A stretch of DNA of 64,000 nt from Bacillus sp. cl95 (GTDB lineage: Bacteria > Bacillota > Bacilli > Bacillales > Cytobacillaceae): positions 1 through 64,000 of the forward strand of contig NZ_FOYF01000003.1 of NCBI RefSeq assembly GCF_900115925.1, given 5' to 3'. A program made the translations under genes and the position numbers. The number at the start of each line of letters is the position of its first letter. The first letter of the stretch is position 1. Positions 18,014-26,995 of this stretch are shown here, piece after piece. The notes beneath the pieces are model-generated. The model saw only the letters and a program-made list of their open reading frames with translations, had not been told where the DNA came from and ran no database searches.

Positions 18014-18511
18014 ATGATTGAATCGATACGATGCAAATTTTTAAATGTACAAAATAATGATTTTGAAGATGTAAAAAAATTATATATGAATCCACGGGTA
18101 AGAGAGTTTTTAGGAGGTACGGTAACAGAAAAAGTATTCTTAGATGGTTTCAAGGATATGTTGGAGAACAAAAGCAGAATGTACCATTGGTGTGTCAGGC
18201 TGAAAGAAACGAATGCGTTCATTGGTTTGGTTTCATTAAATGAACACCATGATGGGGATAGAATGGAAATTTCCTATCAGATCCTTCCTGATTACTGGGG
18301 ACAAGGCTTAGCAACCGAATTGGTTAAACGATTGATTAGATATACAGGTGAAGAGTTGAAATGGAGAGAATTGATTGCGGAAACACAAGCGGCAAATAGG
18401 GCATCTTGTCAGGTCCTACTTAACGCTGGAATGAAATTCGAACAAAGTTTGAATAGGTTTGGTGCGATACAAAACATCTATCATATTCATACAACCACAC
18501 ATCATGAATAA
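18014..18511 (+). CDS. GNAT family N-acetyltransferase (RimJ/RimL type)
   Basis: A 165-residue acetyltransferase of the RimJ/RimL branch. It uses acetyl-CoA to acetylate an amine, which may be a protein N-terminus or a small molecule. The acetyl-CoA loop is ISYQILPDYWGQGLATELVKRL (about 88-109), followed by the conserved helix and LIAETQAANRASCQVLLNAGMKFEQ (about 119-143), where 'N-x-x-S' and the 'GM' end are family marks. GGAGG lies eight bases before the ATG. Stands alone, divergent from the DUF4015 gene. Confidence 0.9.
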   Translation: MIESIRCKFLNVQNNDFEDVKKLYMNPRVREFLGGTVTEKVFLDGFKDMLENKSRMYHWCVRLKETNAFIGLVSLNEHHDGDRMEISYQILPDYWGQGLATELVKRLIRYTGEELKWRELIAETQAANRASCQVLLNAGMKFEQSLNRFGAIQNIYHIHTTTHHE

Positions 18512-18584
18512 TTTGCTGGTGTAATTTTGTTTTAAATGAATTAGTTGGTATTTCATATTTGTAAACAGATATTTCAAAAAAAGT

Positions 18585-18612
18585 TTGACAAATTTGTGAA
18601 CGGAGATAAAAT
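18585..18612 (+). promoter_or_regulatory. sigma-A promoter
   Basis: TTGACA (18585-18590), 16-base spacer, TAAAAT (18607-18612), 21 bases before the ATG of the small membrane protein at 18634. Confidence 0.7.
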
Positions 18613-18633
18613 TATCTTAAAGGGGATGAAACG

Positions 18634-18906
18634 ATGAATACAAATCAAGCAAAACCTTTAAAGATGATTAAAAATGTAACCGTTATCTTTTGGCTTTTTG
18701 GAATGGCTTTATTTTTATACGGATTTACTGAGAGCGGTATTAGGCAAGACTACACCTTCGCAGTTAGTTTAAGCATAATGGTGTCAGCCATCTTAACCTT
18801 GGGATTTTGCGTGTTCATCCAAATGATGGAAGAAGTGAGCGGGAAAAATCGCCAGGTGCGCAGTCAATCTTCATTTGTATATAAAAAATCTCAACAAATT
18901 GTATAG
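18634..18906 (+). CDS. small membrane protein, unknown function
   Basis: A 90-residue protein with two membrane helices (about 13-31 and 41-64) and a polar, basic C-terminal tail (GKNRQVRSQSSFVYKKSQQ). AAAGGGGATGA precedes the ATG, and it has its own promoter and terminator, so it is a separate transcription unit. I do not recognise the family. Confidence 0.75.
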   Translation: MNTNQAKPLKMIKNVTVIFWLFGMALFLYGFTESGIRQDYTFAVSLSIMVSAILTLGFCVFIQMMEEVSGKNRQVRSQSSFVYKKSQQIV

Positions 18907-18916
18907 GAATACAATC

Positions 18917-18950
18917 AAGCAGTGACTTTCTAAAAAGAGCACTGCTTTTT
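18917..18950 (+). terminator. rho-independent terminator
   Basis: AAGCAGTG (18917-18924) and CACTGCTT (18940-18947) with a 15-base loop, then TTTATTT. Ends the small membrane protein transcript. Confidence 0.8.
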
Positions 18951-18970
18951 ATTTGGGGAGGATTCGAATC

Positions 18971-19510
18971 GTGAAACATGCACTTGTAGTAGGCGGGACA
19001 GGAATGTTGGCAGATGTAGTGGAATGGCTTGCAAAGAATGGATACTTCGTTTCTGTGATCGGTCGTGATGCTCGTAAAATGAACCAACTTTTGCATAAGA
19101 ATTCTCGAATTAAGCCTATTCTTGTTAACTATCGAAACGAAGAAGATTTGCAAGAGAAATTAGATCTAGCCATTCAACAAGATGGAGCTTTCGATTTGAT
19201 TGTGGCTTGGGTAAGGAGCGACGCGCAAAGAGCTTTGGAAGCGATTATGGTTCAAAATTCTGGTTATCTAAAGGAATGGAAGTTGAGACATGTATTAAAT
19301 AGCGGTCGTGATGCAGCTGATGTACGTGCGAATTTAGAAATTCCCGAGTTATGTCATTACAGTCAGGTACAGCTAGGGTTCATGATAGAAAATGAAAGCT
19401 CACGTTGGTTAACAAATGAGGAAATTAGTTCTGGTGTAATCAAAGCGATACAATTGAATCAACCGTATCATTTGGTTGGTGTAATGGAGCCAGTCGAAAA
19501 AAGACCATAA
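18971..19510 (+). CDS. short-chain dehydrogenase-like Rossmann protein
   Basis: A 179-residue NAD(P)-binding protein. HALVVGGTGMLADVVEWLA (about 3-21) is the Rossmann glycine motif G-G-T-G-M, and VSVIGRDARK follows the second strand. The later DLIVAWVRSDAQRALEAI region matches the NAG-like strand of SDRs, but the Y-x-x-x-K pair is not clear, so it may be a degenerate SDR or a sensor. Homologues in Bacillus are annotated as SDR or hypothetical. The start is GTG at 18971 with GGGAGG nine bases upstream; the first six codons of the longer frame are the ribosome binding site. The substrate is unknown. Confidence 0.78.
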   Translation: MKHALVVGGTGMLADVVEWLAKNGYFVSVIGRDARKMNQLLHKNSRIKPILVNYRNEEDLQEKLDLAIQQDGAFDLIVAWVRSDAQRALEAIMVQNSGYLKEWKLRHVLNSGRDAADVRANLEIPELCHYSQVQLGFMIENESSRWLTNEEISSGVIKAIQLNQPYHLVGVMEPVEKRP

Positions 19511-19663
19511 TATAACTAATATATTTCACCCTGATGACAAGCTCACCATAATTGATAAACATTGTAACTCTATCGAAAAATTCTCGTAATCTTTCATTGA
19601 TATAATGGTAATAGAAGAAATACTTTACTTTTATAATAGAGAATGTTGATAGGGGGCGGGTTT

Positions 19664-20017
19664 GTGGAATCTTACATTCAAAAATCGCTAGAAGAGTGGA
19701 AACAGGAAATCTCGGAACTGTTAAGCGCAATCGATGAAGAATATGATAAGGTAAAACAGGAACTGAAATTGTACATGTATAAGTATGGGATTACGAAGCA
19801 AGTCATTCAATCGACGGTAAATGAAGAGTTGATTGAGAATATTCGCGATCTTTACCATCGTCCGTTCGAAGAAAAGTACCATGAATTAAAGGAAGAAATC
19901 AAGGATTTAGATGAAAAGCGCAAAGTATTCCAAATGTTCGTAAACAAAATTGAAGAAGTAAGTCGTAAGGAAGATAATAAACAACCATACATACCTAATG
20001 TTCTGCAAACAAATTGA
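19664..20017 (+). CDS. coiled-coil protein, unknown function
   Basis: A 117-residue charged, helical protein with no membrane segment. Heptad-like runs (LEEWKQEISELLSAIDEEYD, then EEKYHELKEEIKDLDEKRKVF) suggest two coiled coils. The start is GTG at 19664, after AGGGGGCG; the longer frame's first seven codons overlap that site. A terminator hairpin follows the stop. I do not recognise the family. Its high Glu/Lys content and lack of Cys fit a cytoplasmic adaptor, but that is a guess. Confidence 0.65.
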   Translation: MESYIQKSLEEWKQEISELLSAIDEEYDKVKQELKLYMYKYGITKQVIQSTVNEELIENIRDLYHRPFEEKYHELKEEIKDLDEKRKVFQMFVNKIEEVSRKEDNKQPYIPNVLQTN

Positions 20018-20025
20018 AACTATTA

Positions 20026-20058
20026 AAACGGTATCTCTTAATGGGGATACCGTTTTTC
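20026..20058 (+). terminator. rho-independent terminator
   Basis: AAACGGTATC (20026-20035) pairs with GATACCGTTT (20046-20055) and is followed by more T. It ends the coiled-coil gene and lies before the GDPD gene. Confidence 0.85.
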
Positions 20059-20109
20059 GTTGCATTCAAATATGCTACTATGTGCTTAGTACGTGTTATG
20101 GGAGGACTC

Positions 20110-21097
20110 ATGAAAAAGTTCAAGAAAGTTATGAAGAAGATCTCTATTTTTTTATTGGTACTTATCATATTTATTTTCTTAAATAATACTTCCATGTTTA
20201 CGAAAGAAAGTACAGATAAACCACTATTATTTGCACACAGGGGCGTTTCACAAACTTTTTCAATGGAAGGAATTACAGGAGAAACTTGTACGGCCGAACG
20301 AATTTACGAGCCAGAACATCCCTATATTGAAAATACGATCCCGTCCATGGAGGCTGCATTTGAGGCGGGAGCTGATATCGTCGAACTCGACATACATCCG
20401 ACAAAGGATGGAAAGTTCGCTGTATTTCACGACTGGACGCTTGAGTGTAGAACAGAAGGAAAAGGTGTGACTAGGGATTTTACCATGGCTGAATTAAAGA
20501 AATTGGATGTTGGTTACGGATACACGGCAGACAACGGTAAAACGTTTCCTTTTAGAGGTAAAGGTGTGGGACTGATGCCTGAGTTAGATGAAGTATTAAC
20601 TCATTTTCCGAATAAGTCGTTGCTGATTCATGTTAAAAGCGATGATCCAGAGGAAGGTAAACTATTGGCAGCTTATTTAAAGAAATTTACTGAAACAGAG
20701 CTAGCTTATTTTTCTGTTTATGGTGGAGACCAACCGATTGCCACTTTGAAAAAAGAATTGCCACAAATTCGAGTGATGTCAAAAGAAACAATGAAAAGTT
20801 GTTTAATTCCATACCTTGCTGTTGGTTGGACAGGATACGTACCGAACGCTTATAAAAACACTCAGCTCCATATTCCTGAAAAAATTGGCCCGTGGTTATG
20901 GGGATGGTGGATGGTCAGGAAAATTTCTTGAACGAATGGAATCAGTAGGAACAAGGACTATCATAGTGGCAGGAGATGGCGGGTTTTCTGAAGGCTTTGA
21001 TAAAAAGGAAGATTTAGAACGATTGCCGGAAGAGTTTGACGGTATCATTTGGACAAACCGGATGGATGTCATTGCTCCATTGTTGAAAGATAAATAA
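20110..21097 (+). pseudogene. glycerophosphodiester phosphodiesterase, frameshifted
   Basis: A membrane-anchored GDPD interrupted by a +1 shift. The first frame starts at ATG 20110 (GGAGG just before it), has an N-terminal membrane helix (SIFLLVLIIFIFLN), FAHRGV with the catalytic HRG, VELDIHPTKDGKFAVFHDWTLE (Glu/Asp metal ligands and second His) and stops at 20931. The correct continuation (GKFLERMESVGTRTIIVAGD, ending IAPLLKDK) is in the next frame to 21097. The extra base lies between about 20900 and 20915, in GGGGATGGTGGATGG-like sequence, a place where a read error is also easy. Intact it would hydrolyse glycerophosphodiesters to glycerol-3-phosphate and an alcohol. Confidence 0.88.
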
Positions 21098-21192
21098 AAT
21101 CAATCTTTGAGTTTCAAAATAGCGATGATACCGTTCAATAGGTAAAATATGTTAAAGTATAAACATCGCAATTATTATTGGAGGTGATGTGC

Positions 21193-22020
21193 TTGTCTCT
21201 GAAAGAGGATTTATTGAAATTAGATTTGAGTGATGAAAACTTCTTGGAACTTGATAGTTTGTTAAGAAGAATGGTGGACCAAATTGGCTCTCCAGATTCT
21301 GAATTACGTGACAAGCTTATTTACGGTACATTTTGTAAGCTAATAAACGACGGTTATTTAACTGAAAGTCAACTATCGAATTTGTTAGTAACTCTGTTAG
21401 ATGACCAACATCTATTCTTCAAAATTGGTGAAAAAGATACAGATTCAGTTTTTACAAGATCATTTTCTGCATCAGTTATTGCATTAATTCTGTATAAAGA
21501 TCGTGAACAACAAAGCCTGTCTGACATCTTAATTAAACAAGCAATTGAAAGTGGTCTGACATATCTTCAAAATGAAGTTGATACTAGAGGGCATGTTGAA
21601 GGTAAAGGGTGGGCTCACGCAGTGGCACATGGCGCAGATCTTTTAGATGAGGCCATTCGCCATCCTTTATTTCACATGGATATGGCAGAGAAAAGCCTCC
21701 GAACAATTGAAAAATGTCTTACGAATGGACAAGCATACTTTAATGAAGAAGATGAACGATTAATCACTCCTATTGAAGCTCTGTTAGAAATAGGACTAAA
21801 TGATAGTTTATTATCAAACTGGTTAATCGGCATATCGCTTAAACTAGCAGAAATTAGAAAAGAGGAAGGGTTCAGCATTTTCTACTTCAGGAAGAAAACC
21901 ACATTCAATTCCTTCATAAAGACTTTGTATTTCAGGTTGAAATATAGGAATATCGGTACCGAAATAAGGGGAACGATCGAAAACATACTAAAAGAGGATT
22001 ATAGAAAGGTTTATGGATAA
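21193..22020 (+). CDS. DUF2785 domain protein
   Basis: A 275-residue cytoplasmic protein with the DUF2785 signature GKGWAHAVAHGADLLDEAIRH (about 141-161). The family is helical, HEAT-like, of unknown function and found mainly in Firmicutes. The start is TTG at 21193, eight bases after GGAGG; the ATG at 21187 lies too close to that site. Its end overlaps the start of the DUF4269 gene by eight bases, so the two are probably translated together. Confidence 0.82.
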   Translation: MSLKEDLLKLDLSDENFLELDSLLRRMVDQIGSPDSELRDKLIYGTFCKLINDGYLTESQLSNLLVTLLDDQHLFFKIGEKDTDSVFTRSFSASVIALILYKDREQQSLSDILIKQAIESGLTYLQNEVDTRGHVEGKGWAHAVAHGADLLDEAIRHPLFHMDMAEKSLRTIEKCLTNGQAYFNEEDERLITPIEALLEIGLNDSLLSNWLIGISLKLAEIRKEEGFSIFYFRKKTTFNSFIKTLYFRLKYRNIGTEIRGTIENILKEDYRKVYG

Positions 22021-22636
22021 GTCCGATTTGAGGTGTAAAGATGTGAGGGAAGAATCCGAGATAGATTTTGAGTATATAGACTATTTAGCCCAAGGAAATT
22101 CTCGACAGGTTGAAGTTTATCAACTTCTAATCAAAATGAATGTCATGGAGATATTAAGAGATTTTGATCCTATTTTAGTAGGGACTATTCCTATTGATAT
22201 AGATATCCTTGAAAGTGATATTGACATCATTTGCGAAGTGCATGACTTTAAAGGGTTTAAAAAACTAGTAGAATCCCATTTTCATTTAGCTAGTGATTTC
22301 AAAATATTAAGTGAAATGGTTAATGGAATCCAATCCATAACAATTAATTTTAAGATTGATGATTGGCCGATTGAAATATTTGCACAAGCTATTCCAACAA
22401 TCCATCAAAATGGCTACAAACATATGAAAATCGAGCACCAAATCTTAAATCTTCTCGATGAAGATGAAAAGAAATATATCAGGCATCTTAGGGCTAACGG
22501 GTTAAAAACGGAACCAGCTTTTGCAACATTCTTAGAAATAGAAGGCGATCCTTATCAAGAATTGTTGAAAATGTATGATTGGGATGATGTGAGGTTACGT
22601 GAGTTTCTATCAATTAGGATCGCTAATAAAAAATAG
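22013..22636 (+). CDS. DUF4269 nucleotidyltransferase-like protein
   Basis: A 207-residue protein of the DUF4269 family. DPILVGTIPIDIDILESDID is the nucleotidyltransferase-like motif (G-T, then D-x-D, with ESDIDIICEV giving the acidic pair), so it probably has the polymerase-beta fold. No substrate is known. The ATG lies inside the end of the DUF2785 gene (eight-base overlap). It resembles small NTases that modify drugs, but the family has no tested member I can name. Confidence 0.82.
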   Translation: MDKSDLRCKDVREESEIDFEYIDYLAQGNSRQVEVYQLLIKMNVMEILRDFDPILVGTIPIDIDILESDIDIICEVHDFKGFKKLVESHFHLASDFKILSEMVNGIQSITINFKIDDWPIEIFAQAIPTIHQNGYKHMKIEHQILNLLDEDEKKYIRHLRANGLKTEPAFATFLEIEGDPYQELLKMYDWDDVRLREFLSIRIANKK

Positions 22637-22668
22637 GGGCTTTCAGATGTCTAGAAGTCATGATAGTT

Positions 22669-22989
22669 TTATTGATTTGGAGTTGTAAATTCGATATTCC
22701 TCGCCTTTGCTTGTGCAGGATAAGATTCGGCAATACCTCCGCTTATCCAAATGACAACTTCTTTACCTTCTTGATATCTTGAAATGTTATCAAATGCACT
22801 TAGTGTTATCCAAATTAACCCGTCTTCTTGGCTTTTGATCAAAATCCTTCTTCCTTCGGTGTCAATTTCTTTAATGATACCGATAGTGTCAAAAGCACCC
22901 TTGCCAATGTCATCTTCTTGGTCACTTGAACCGATGAATCCAAGCAATACGATGAATAGAAAAGCAATTAGAATAAAAGTTTTTCTCAT
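22669..22989 (-). CDS. secreted DUF3221 protein
   Basis: A 106-residue exported protein with an N-terminal hydrophobic segment (TFILIAFLFIVLLGFIGS) and a DUF3221-like domain: IIKEIDTEGRRILIKS followed by ISRYQEGKEVVIWISGGIAE and SYPAQAKARNIEF. Related proteins of Bacillus (YobA type) are small secreted OB-like proteins of unknown role. No lipobox Cys is seen after the helix, so it may stay anchored by the helix. The ATG follows AGGAGAATGA. Convergent with the DUF4269 gene. Confidence 0.8.
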   Translation of the reverse strand: MRKTFILIAFLFIVLLGFIGSSDQEDDIGKGAFDTIGIIKEIDTEGRRILIKSQEDGLIWITLSAFDNISRYQEGKEVVIWISGGIAESYPAQAKARNIEFTTPNQ

Positions 22990-23207
22990 GATTCATTCTC
23001 CTTATTTTAATCATTTGCTCTGTTAAACTACATTTAAGTTAAAAATTACAGGAGTCCGCTCTCTTTGCGCAGGAATTTAAAAAGAGCCTATGATATAAAA
23101 ATATAGACGGATTAAAATCACTTAAGTTTCAATTATCATTGTTTGAAAAGAGGAGCTCCCTTGGTTTGGTCATAATAATAGTAACTGCAAATACAGGAGG
23201 AAATAAA

Positions 23208-23561
23208 TTGAAGAAAAAAATCGTTTTCATTCCCTTAATCATCATTTTAGTAGTAGCTTACGGTGTCTATTGGGCATTTTTTGACATGAATCGGTTACCG
23301 AAGGGCGATTATCAGACAAGAGCAGATTCCCCAGATGGGACTTATACAGTAAAAGCATATGTTTCAAACGGTGGAGCTACAACAGATTATGCCGTTCGTG
23401 GGGAACTTATCTTTAATAAGGAGAATAGAAGGGCTAAAAATATTTATTGGAATTATCACGAAGAGTATGCGCAAATTGAATGGAAGGATGAAGATACAGT
23501 TGTTATTAATGGGCATGAATTAACGGTTCCACAGGATACATACGACTTCAGACGAGACTGA
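23208..23561 (+). CDS. DUF5412-like membrane-anchored protein
   Basis: A 117-residue protein with one N-terminal membrane helix (IVFIPLIIILVVAYGVYWAF) and an extracytoplasmic beta-rich domain. The stretch SPDGTYTVKAYVSNGGATTDYAVRGELIFN and NIYWNYHEEYAQIEWKDEDTVVING match DUF5412 proteins as I know them. The start is TTG at 23208 with GGAGG six bases before it; the upstream codons of the longer frame are not needed. Function unknown. Confidence 0.78.
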   Translation: MKKKIVFIPLIIILVVAYGVYWAFFDMNRLPKGDYQTRADSPDGTYTVKAYVSNGGATTDYAVRGELIFNKENRRAKNIYWNYHEEYAQIEWKDEDTVVINGHELTVPQDTYDFRRD

Positions 23562-24056
23562 GAATTGCTTGTTTAATATTGAGAGGAAAAGTGGGGAGTA
23601 TACATGAACTTTTCACCCCCCAGGACAGAGGGAAATCGCTTCTAATAAAATGTGATTTAGAAAATTTAACACTTGTTTGGCAGCATTTTGCGTAACCTAC
23701 TTATCACCAATGGCGGTCGGATCTTGCTCAATGACTTTTTATTAAGCGTGGGAATTATCTTCAGATAAAATCGAATTGTAACCTACTCTTGATAGTGATG
23801 AATATAAACAGAAAAATGATCCCTTGGATATCAGTATTGACTTGCAAACGAATGATTTTCTAGTATCACTCAAGAAATTTCCAATTAGTAAAAAAACGAT
23901 TATATGATGACCTACGTGAATAATTCAGTTTAAGGGAAAGACAGTAGGTACTCGTGGGAAAATAAACTTGTTACTTTAGCATATGAAAATGAATTAGAAA
24001 AGAAAAAAGACCTTCACGCGAATGTCTTTTTTCTTTTATTGACTAATATTGCATTC
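23562..24056. other. gene-free stretch with possible remnant
   Basis: A 495-base stretch with no intact gene. Around 23800-23907 a frame reads SDEYKQKNDPLDISIDLQTN and then DFLVSLKKFPISKKTII before a stop; it may be the end of a lost gene. Nothing else is supported. Confidence 0.35.
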
Positions 24057-24499
24057 TTAAAGCCTTTTTAGGAACACATAGCTAGTTTTGTCATAGTTCA
24101 TCTTTTCTTCATAAAAACGATGGGCATCCACACGTTGCAACCCAGATGAAAGCGAAACAATATCATAACCATTTTTCTTTGCCCATTTTTCAACATAGTT
24201 TAGAAGGGCAGCACCATGTCCATTTGATCGGATATTTGCATCGGTCACCAGGTCGCTGACCCAAATGAATTTGCCATTGTATAAGGTGATCATGGGCATA
24301 AAGCCAATAAGGCAACGATGTTTTCATTTTCAAATAGTGCAGCCATCTTATAATCTTCCTTATTTGTTGCTTCTTCAACTAACTGAAGATAACTTGCCTC
24401 ATCTAAATGAGTCCTCAATTGATTCATCACTGGAAATGCCTTTTTCCATTCTTCTTGACTATTCAACTCACGTATGGAAATTGTCTTTTGCTCCGTCAC
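24057..24499 (-). pseudogene. GNAT acetyltransferase, frameshifted
   Basis: The N-terminal half (24290-24499, MTEQKTISIRELNSQEEWKK, to FENENIVALLALCP) and the C-terminal half (24057-24299, with VSDLVTDANIRSNGHGAALLNYVEKW and RVDAHRFYEEKMNYDKTS) together make one normal GNAT of about 147 residues. The shift is near 24300-24310, in GTTGCCTTATTGGCTTT; the proper reading would be VALIGFMPMITLYN. The acetyl-CoA motif RSNGHGAALL is intact. Two separate proteins are unlikely, since neither half has its own ribosome binding site. Confidence 0.82.
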
Positions 24500-24673
24500 T
24501 TTTCAACCATTCCTTATTTATAAATTATATAATAATTTCATCTTAAACTGGAGTAGTCAATATGTCAGCTTTTTCTGATTTTGAGCAAAGGAAAGAAGGA
24601 TTTCTATAGGAGGAGGTAGAAAAGGACTTCTATAATGTTCTTCACAATTAATAAAAGAGTTGAAGGTGATTAC

Positions 24674-25276
24674 ATGATTAAATATATGGGAACCCCTACA
24701 ATAGAAACCGAGCGCTTAATATTAAGAAAATTAGATCTCACTGATGCAAAAAGTGTATATGATCATTGGCTTTCGGACGAGAGGGTAATGGACAATCTCA
24801 TTAAAGGTGCACACAAGTCAATTTCTGAGACAAACATGAGGGTTGCTGAGATTGTCAGTAATTATGAAAAACAAGATTTTTGCTATTGGGGAATTCAATT
24901 GAAAGAAAGTGGCGTACTAATAGGTTGTATTGATTTCTACAATTTTGACATGCTGACGGAAAACTGTAACGTGGGCTATTCACTCGGATTTCACTGGTGG
25001 AACAAAGGGTATGGCACTGAAGCTTTGAAAGCAATCGTAGAATTTGGCTTTAAGCAAATGAATATTCACAAGATATCTGCTGCACATAACACAGATAATC
25101 CAGCCTCTGGAGTCATCATGGCTAAAGTAGGGATGAAACAAGAAGGAACCATCAAGCATATGATTCGAAACGCTAAGAAACTGTATAAGGACTGTGCGGT
25201 TTATGGGCTTCTCCATGAGGACTATATCAAAAACAATGACAATATCCAATCAAACATTCTTAAAATTGTATTTTAA
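24674..25276 (+). CDS. GNAT family N-acetyltransferase (RimJ/RimL type)
   Basis: A 200-residue acetyltransferase. TIETERLILRKLDLTDAKSV is the usual start of the RimJ/RimL branch, NVGYSLGFHWWNKGYGTEAL (about 99-118) is the acetyl-CoA loop, and AAHNTDNPASGVIMAKVGM (about 137-155) closes the domain. The ATG at 24674 has GAAGGTGA seven bases before it. It may acetylate ribosomal or other N-termini or a small molecule. It is probably co-transcribed with the DUF1801 gene that starts 95 bases later. Confidence 0.88.
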   Translation: MIKYMGTPTIETERLILRKLDLTDAKSVYDHWLSDERVMDNLIKGAHKSISETNMRVAEIVSNYEKQDFCYWGIQLKESGVLIGCIDFYNFDMLTENCNVGYSLGFHWWNKGYGTEALKAIVEFGFKQMNIHKISAAHNTDNPASGVIMAKVGMKQEGTIKHMIRNAKKLYKDCAVYGLLHEDYIKNNDNIQSNILKIVF

Positions 25277-25370
25277 CAATTCGAAAGGAAGCAAAGTCTT
25301 ATTCGAAGATATTTGGTTGGGAGATTGCGACGTTAGAATGGGGTTTTATTACAAAAAGGAGAAAAAAGTC

Positions 25371-25790
25371 ATGTATGAACTTAAAACAAAAGAAACAGAT
25401 AGCAGTGTCATTGAATTTATTGAATCGGTCGACAACCCGAAAAAACGAGAAGATGCTTATAAACTTTTGGACATTTTTACTGAGGTTACGGGTTTTGAAG
25501 CGAAGATGTGGGGACCTAGTATCATTGGCTTCGGATCGTATCATTATAAATACGCCTCTGGACATGAAGGTGATGCACCACTCGTTGGCTTCTCACCGCG
25601 CAAGGCAAAAATCAGTCTGTATTTTGCACCAGGTGAACCGAAAAGGGAAGAATTATTACAGCAGTTCGGGAAATATACAACGGGAAAAGCCTGTGTATAT
25701 ATCAACAAGATAGCGGACATTGATGTGGAAGTATTGAAAGAATTAATCTTACAATCCATTAAATTTCTGAAGGAAACTTATCCTGATTAA
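25371..25790 (+). CDS. DUF1801 domain protein
   Basis: A 139-residue cytoplasmic protein of the DUF1801 family (YdhG-like fold). Marks are the helical start IEFIESVDNPKKREDAYKLL, MWGPSIIGFGSYHYKYASGH, and VGFSPRKAKISLYFAPG, followed by KACVYINKIADIDVEVLKEL. The related B. subtilis YdhG is implicated in iron handling, but that should not be assumed here. The ATG at 25371 follows AAGGAG. No metal-ligand cluster is visible. Confidence 0.85.
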   Translation: MYELKTKETDSSVIEFIESVDNPKKREDAYKLLDIFTEVTGFEAKMWGPSIIGFGSYHYKYASGHEGDAPLVGFSPRKAKISLYFAPGEPKREELLQQFGKYTTGKACVYINKIADIDVEVLKELILQSIKFLKETYPD

Positions 25791-26002
25791 TGATAAAGAG
25801 AATTAATTTTTAGGCAATGCTTTAAAAGTAACAAATCTAAAGTAATGATTGGTTAAAATTTTGGTTAATAGGGCAGTCCTTTAGCTTGTTCCAAAAGAAG
25901 TGTTCAAACTTAGTAGATTTATATTTATACATTACGTTAATTAATACGAAAATAATTGTAAGGACACACGGTAAAATAAGGATCTTATGGTGAGGTGATT
26001 CT
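25791..26002. other. intergenic region
   Basis: A 212-base AT-rich gap with no hairpin of note and no gene. It must hold the promoter of the DinB-like gene. Confidence 0.4.
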
Positions 26003-26497
26003 ATGAATATAGGTAGCGAATATTTAAAAACAGTTATCCAACGATTTATGGATGCTAAAGTTACCGCTGAAAAAGCCTTAGAACAATTAACCGAAAGCGA
26101 ATTATTTTGGGCTCCGAATGAAGAGTCTAATAGTGTCGCGATCTTTGTGAAACATATGAGTGGTAATATGGTTTCTCGGTGGACTGATTTCCTTACAACA
26201 GATGGAGAAAAACCCTACCGAAATCGAGATGATGAATTTGTGGGAGATATTCAAACCAAAGAACAGATAATGGAACTGTGGGAATTTGGCTGGGATACCT
26301 TTTTTGACGCATTGAATCGTATTGAAGATGAACAACTCTTAAAAATAATAACCATCCGAAATGAACCCCATTCAGTTATCGAAGCTATTGAACGCCAAAT
26401 GTACCACTATTCTTATCATATTGGGCAAATAATTTATGCAGCAAAAATTTTAAAATCAGGTTATTGGAAGACATTAACTATCCCTCGTAAAAAATAA
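26003..26497 (+). CDS. DUF1572 (DinB-like) protein
   Basis: A 164-residue four-helix protein of the DinB/YfiT superfamily, DUF1572 branch. SVAIFVKHMSGNMVSRWTDF contains the first metal-ligand His, and IERQMYHYSYHIGQIIYAAK has the H-x3-H pair near the C-terminus. Such proteins often use Zn or Ni and bacillithiol-like thiols, but DUF1572 members have no proven reaction. GAGGTGA precedes the ATG. Followed directly by repeat copy H (26515). Confidence 0.86.
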   Translation: MNIGSEYLKTVIQRFMDAKVTAEKALEQLTESELFWAPNEESNSVAIFVKHMSGNMVSRWTDFLTTDGEKPYRNRDDEFVGDIQTKEQIMELWEFGWDTFFDALNRIEDEQLLKIITIRNEPHSVIEAIERQMYHYSYHIGQIIYAAKILKSGYWKTLTIPRKK

Positions 26498-26514
26498 ATA
26501 ATGGATACTTTTTC

Positions 26515-26586
26515 TACTACCTGGGTGCTTTACTTCTAGAAAGAGTAAAGCTTTTTTCTTATTCAAGAAAGGGACAGTTTAAATTT
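26515..26586. repeat. dispersed hairpin repeat, copy after DUF1572 gene
   Basis: GCTTTACT (26527-26534) pairs with AGTAAAGC (26544-26551), followed by TTTTTTC and a tail TTATTCAAGAAAGGGACAGT. The stem is close to copy 1 and different from the GTTGATCC type. It acts as the apparent terminator of the upstream gene. Confidence 0.7.
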
Positions 26587-26614
26587 CATTTGTTGTATAG
26601 AAAAAATATGAATT

Positions 26615-26866
26615 AGGATTTTAATCGGGACAAGCAAAGACCCATTTACAGATAATAAGTACGGTTTTATCTATGAATTATGTGTTTTAGATGAATTTAG
26701 CGGAAATGGGATTTCAAAACAGTTGATGGAAAAAGGTATTGAACATCTAAAGAAAGAAGGATATTCCGAAGTTCGTTTAAGTGTATTTGCAGGAAACCAA
26801 GCAATTAAACTGTATGAAAAATTAGGATTTTACATAAGAACAGTTACTATGAGTCTGCCAATTTAA
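26615..26866 (+). pseudogene. GNAT acetyltransferase, C-terminal remnant
   Basis: An 83-codon open stretch without a start encodes the C-terminal part of a GNAT: IYELCVLDEFSGNGISKQLM is the acetyl-CoA loop and EVRLSVFAGNQAIKLYEKLG the closing segment. The first third is missing and an in-frame TGA lies just upstream. It lies between two repeat copies. Confidence 0.75.
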
Positions 26867-26870
26867 AAAA

Positions 26871-26966
26871 GCTGTCTTACTCAACTACGGGTACGTTTGA
26901 TCCAAGAAGGATTAACGGCCTTTTTTGTTGAACTTCTTATTAAGCCAAATTGAGCTTAGTTGATTA
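26871..26966. repeat. dispersed hairpin repeat, copy after GNAT remnant
   Basis: ACGTTTGATCC, loop AAGAA, GGATTAACGG (26910-26918), then TTTTTTGTTGAACTTCTTAT and a worn tail (TTGAGCTTAGTTGATTAAG). One bulged T in the stem. Confidence 0.68.
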
Positions 26967-26995
26967 AGCCTTAATAAACAAAGGTGTTGAAAAAT

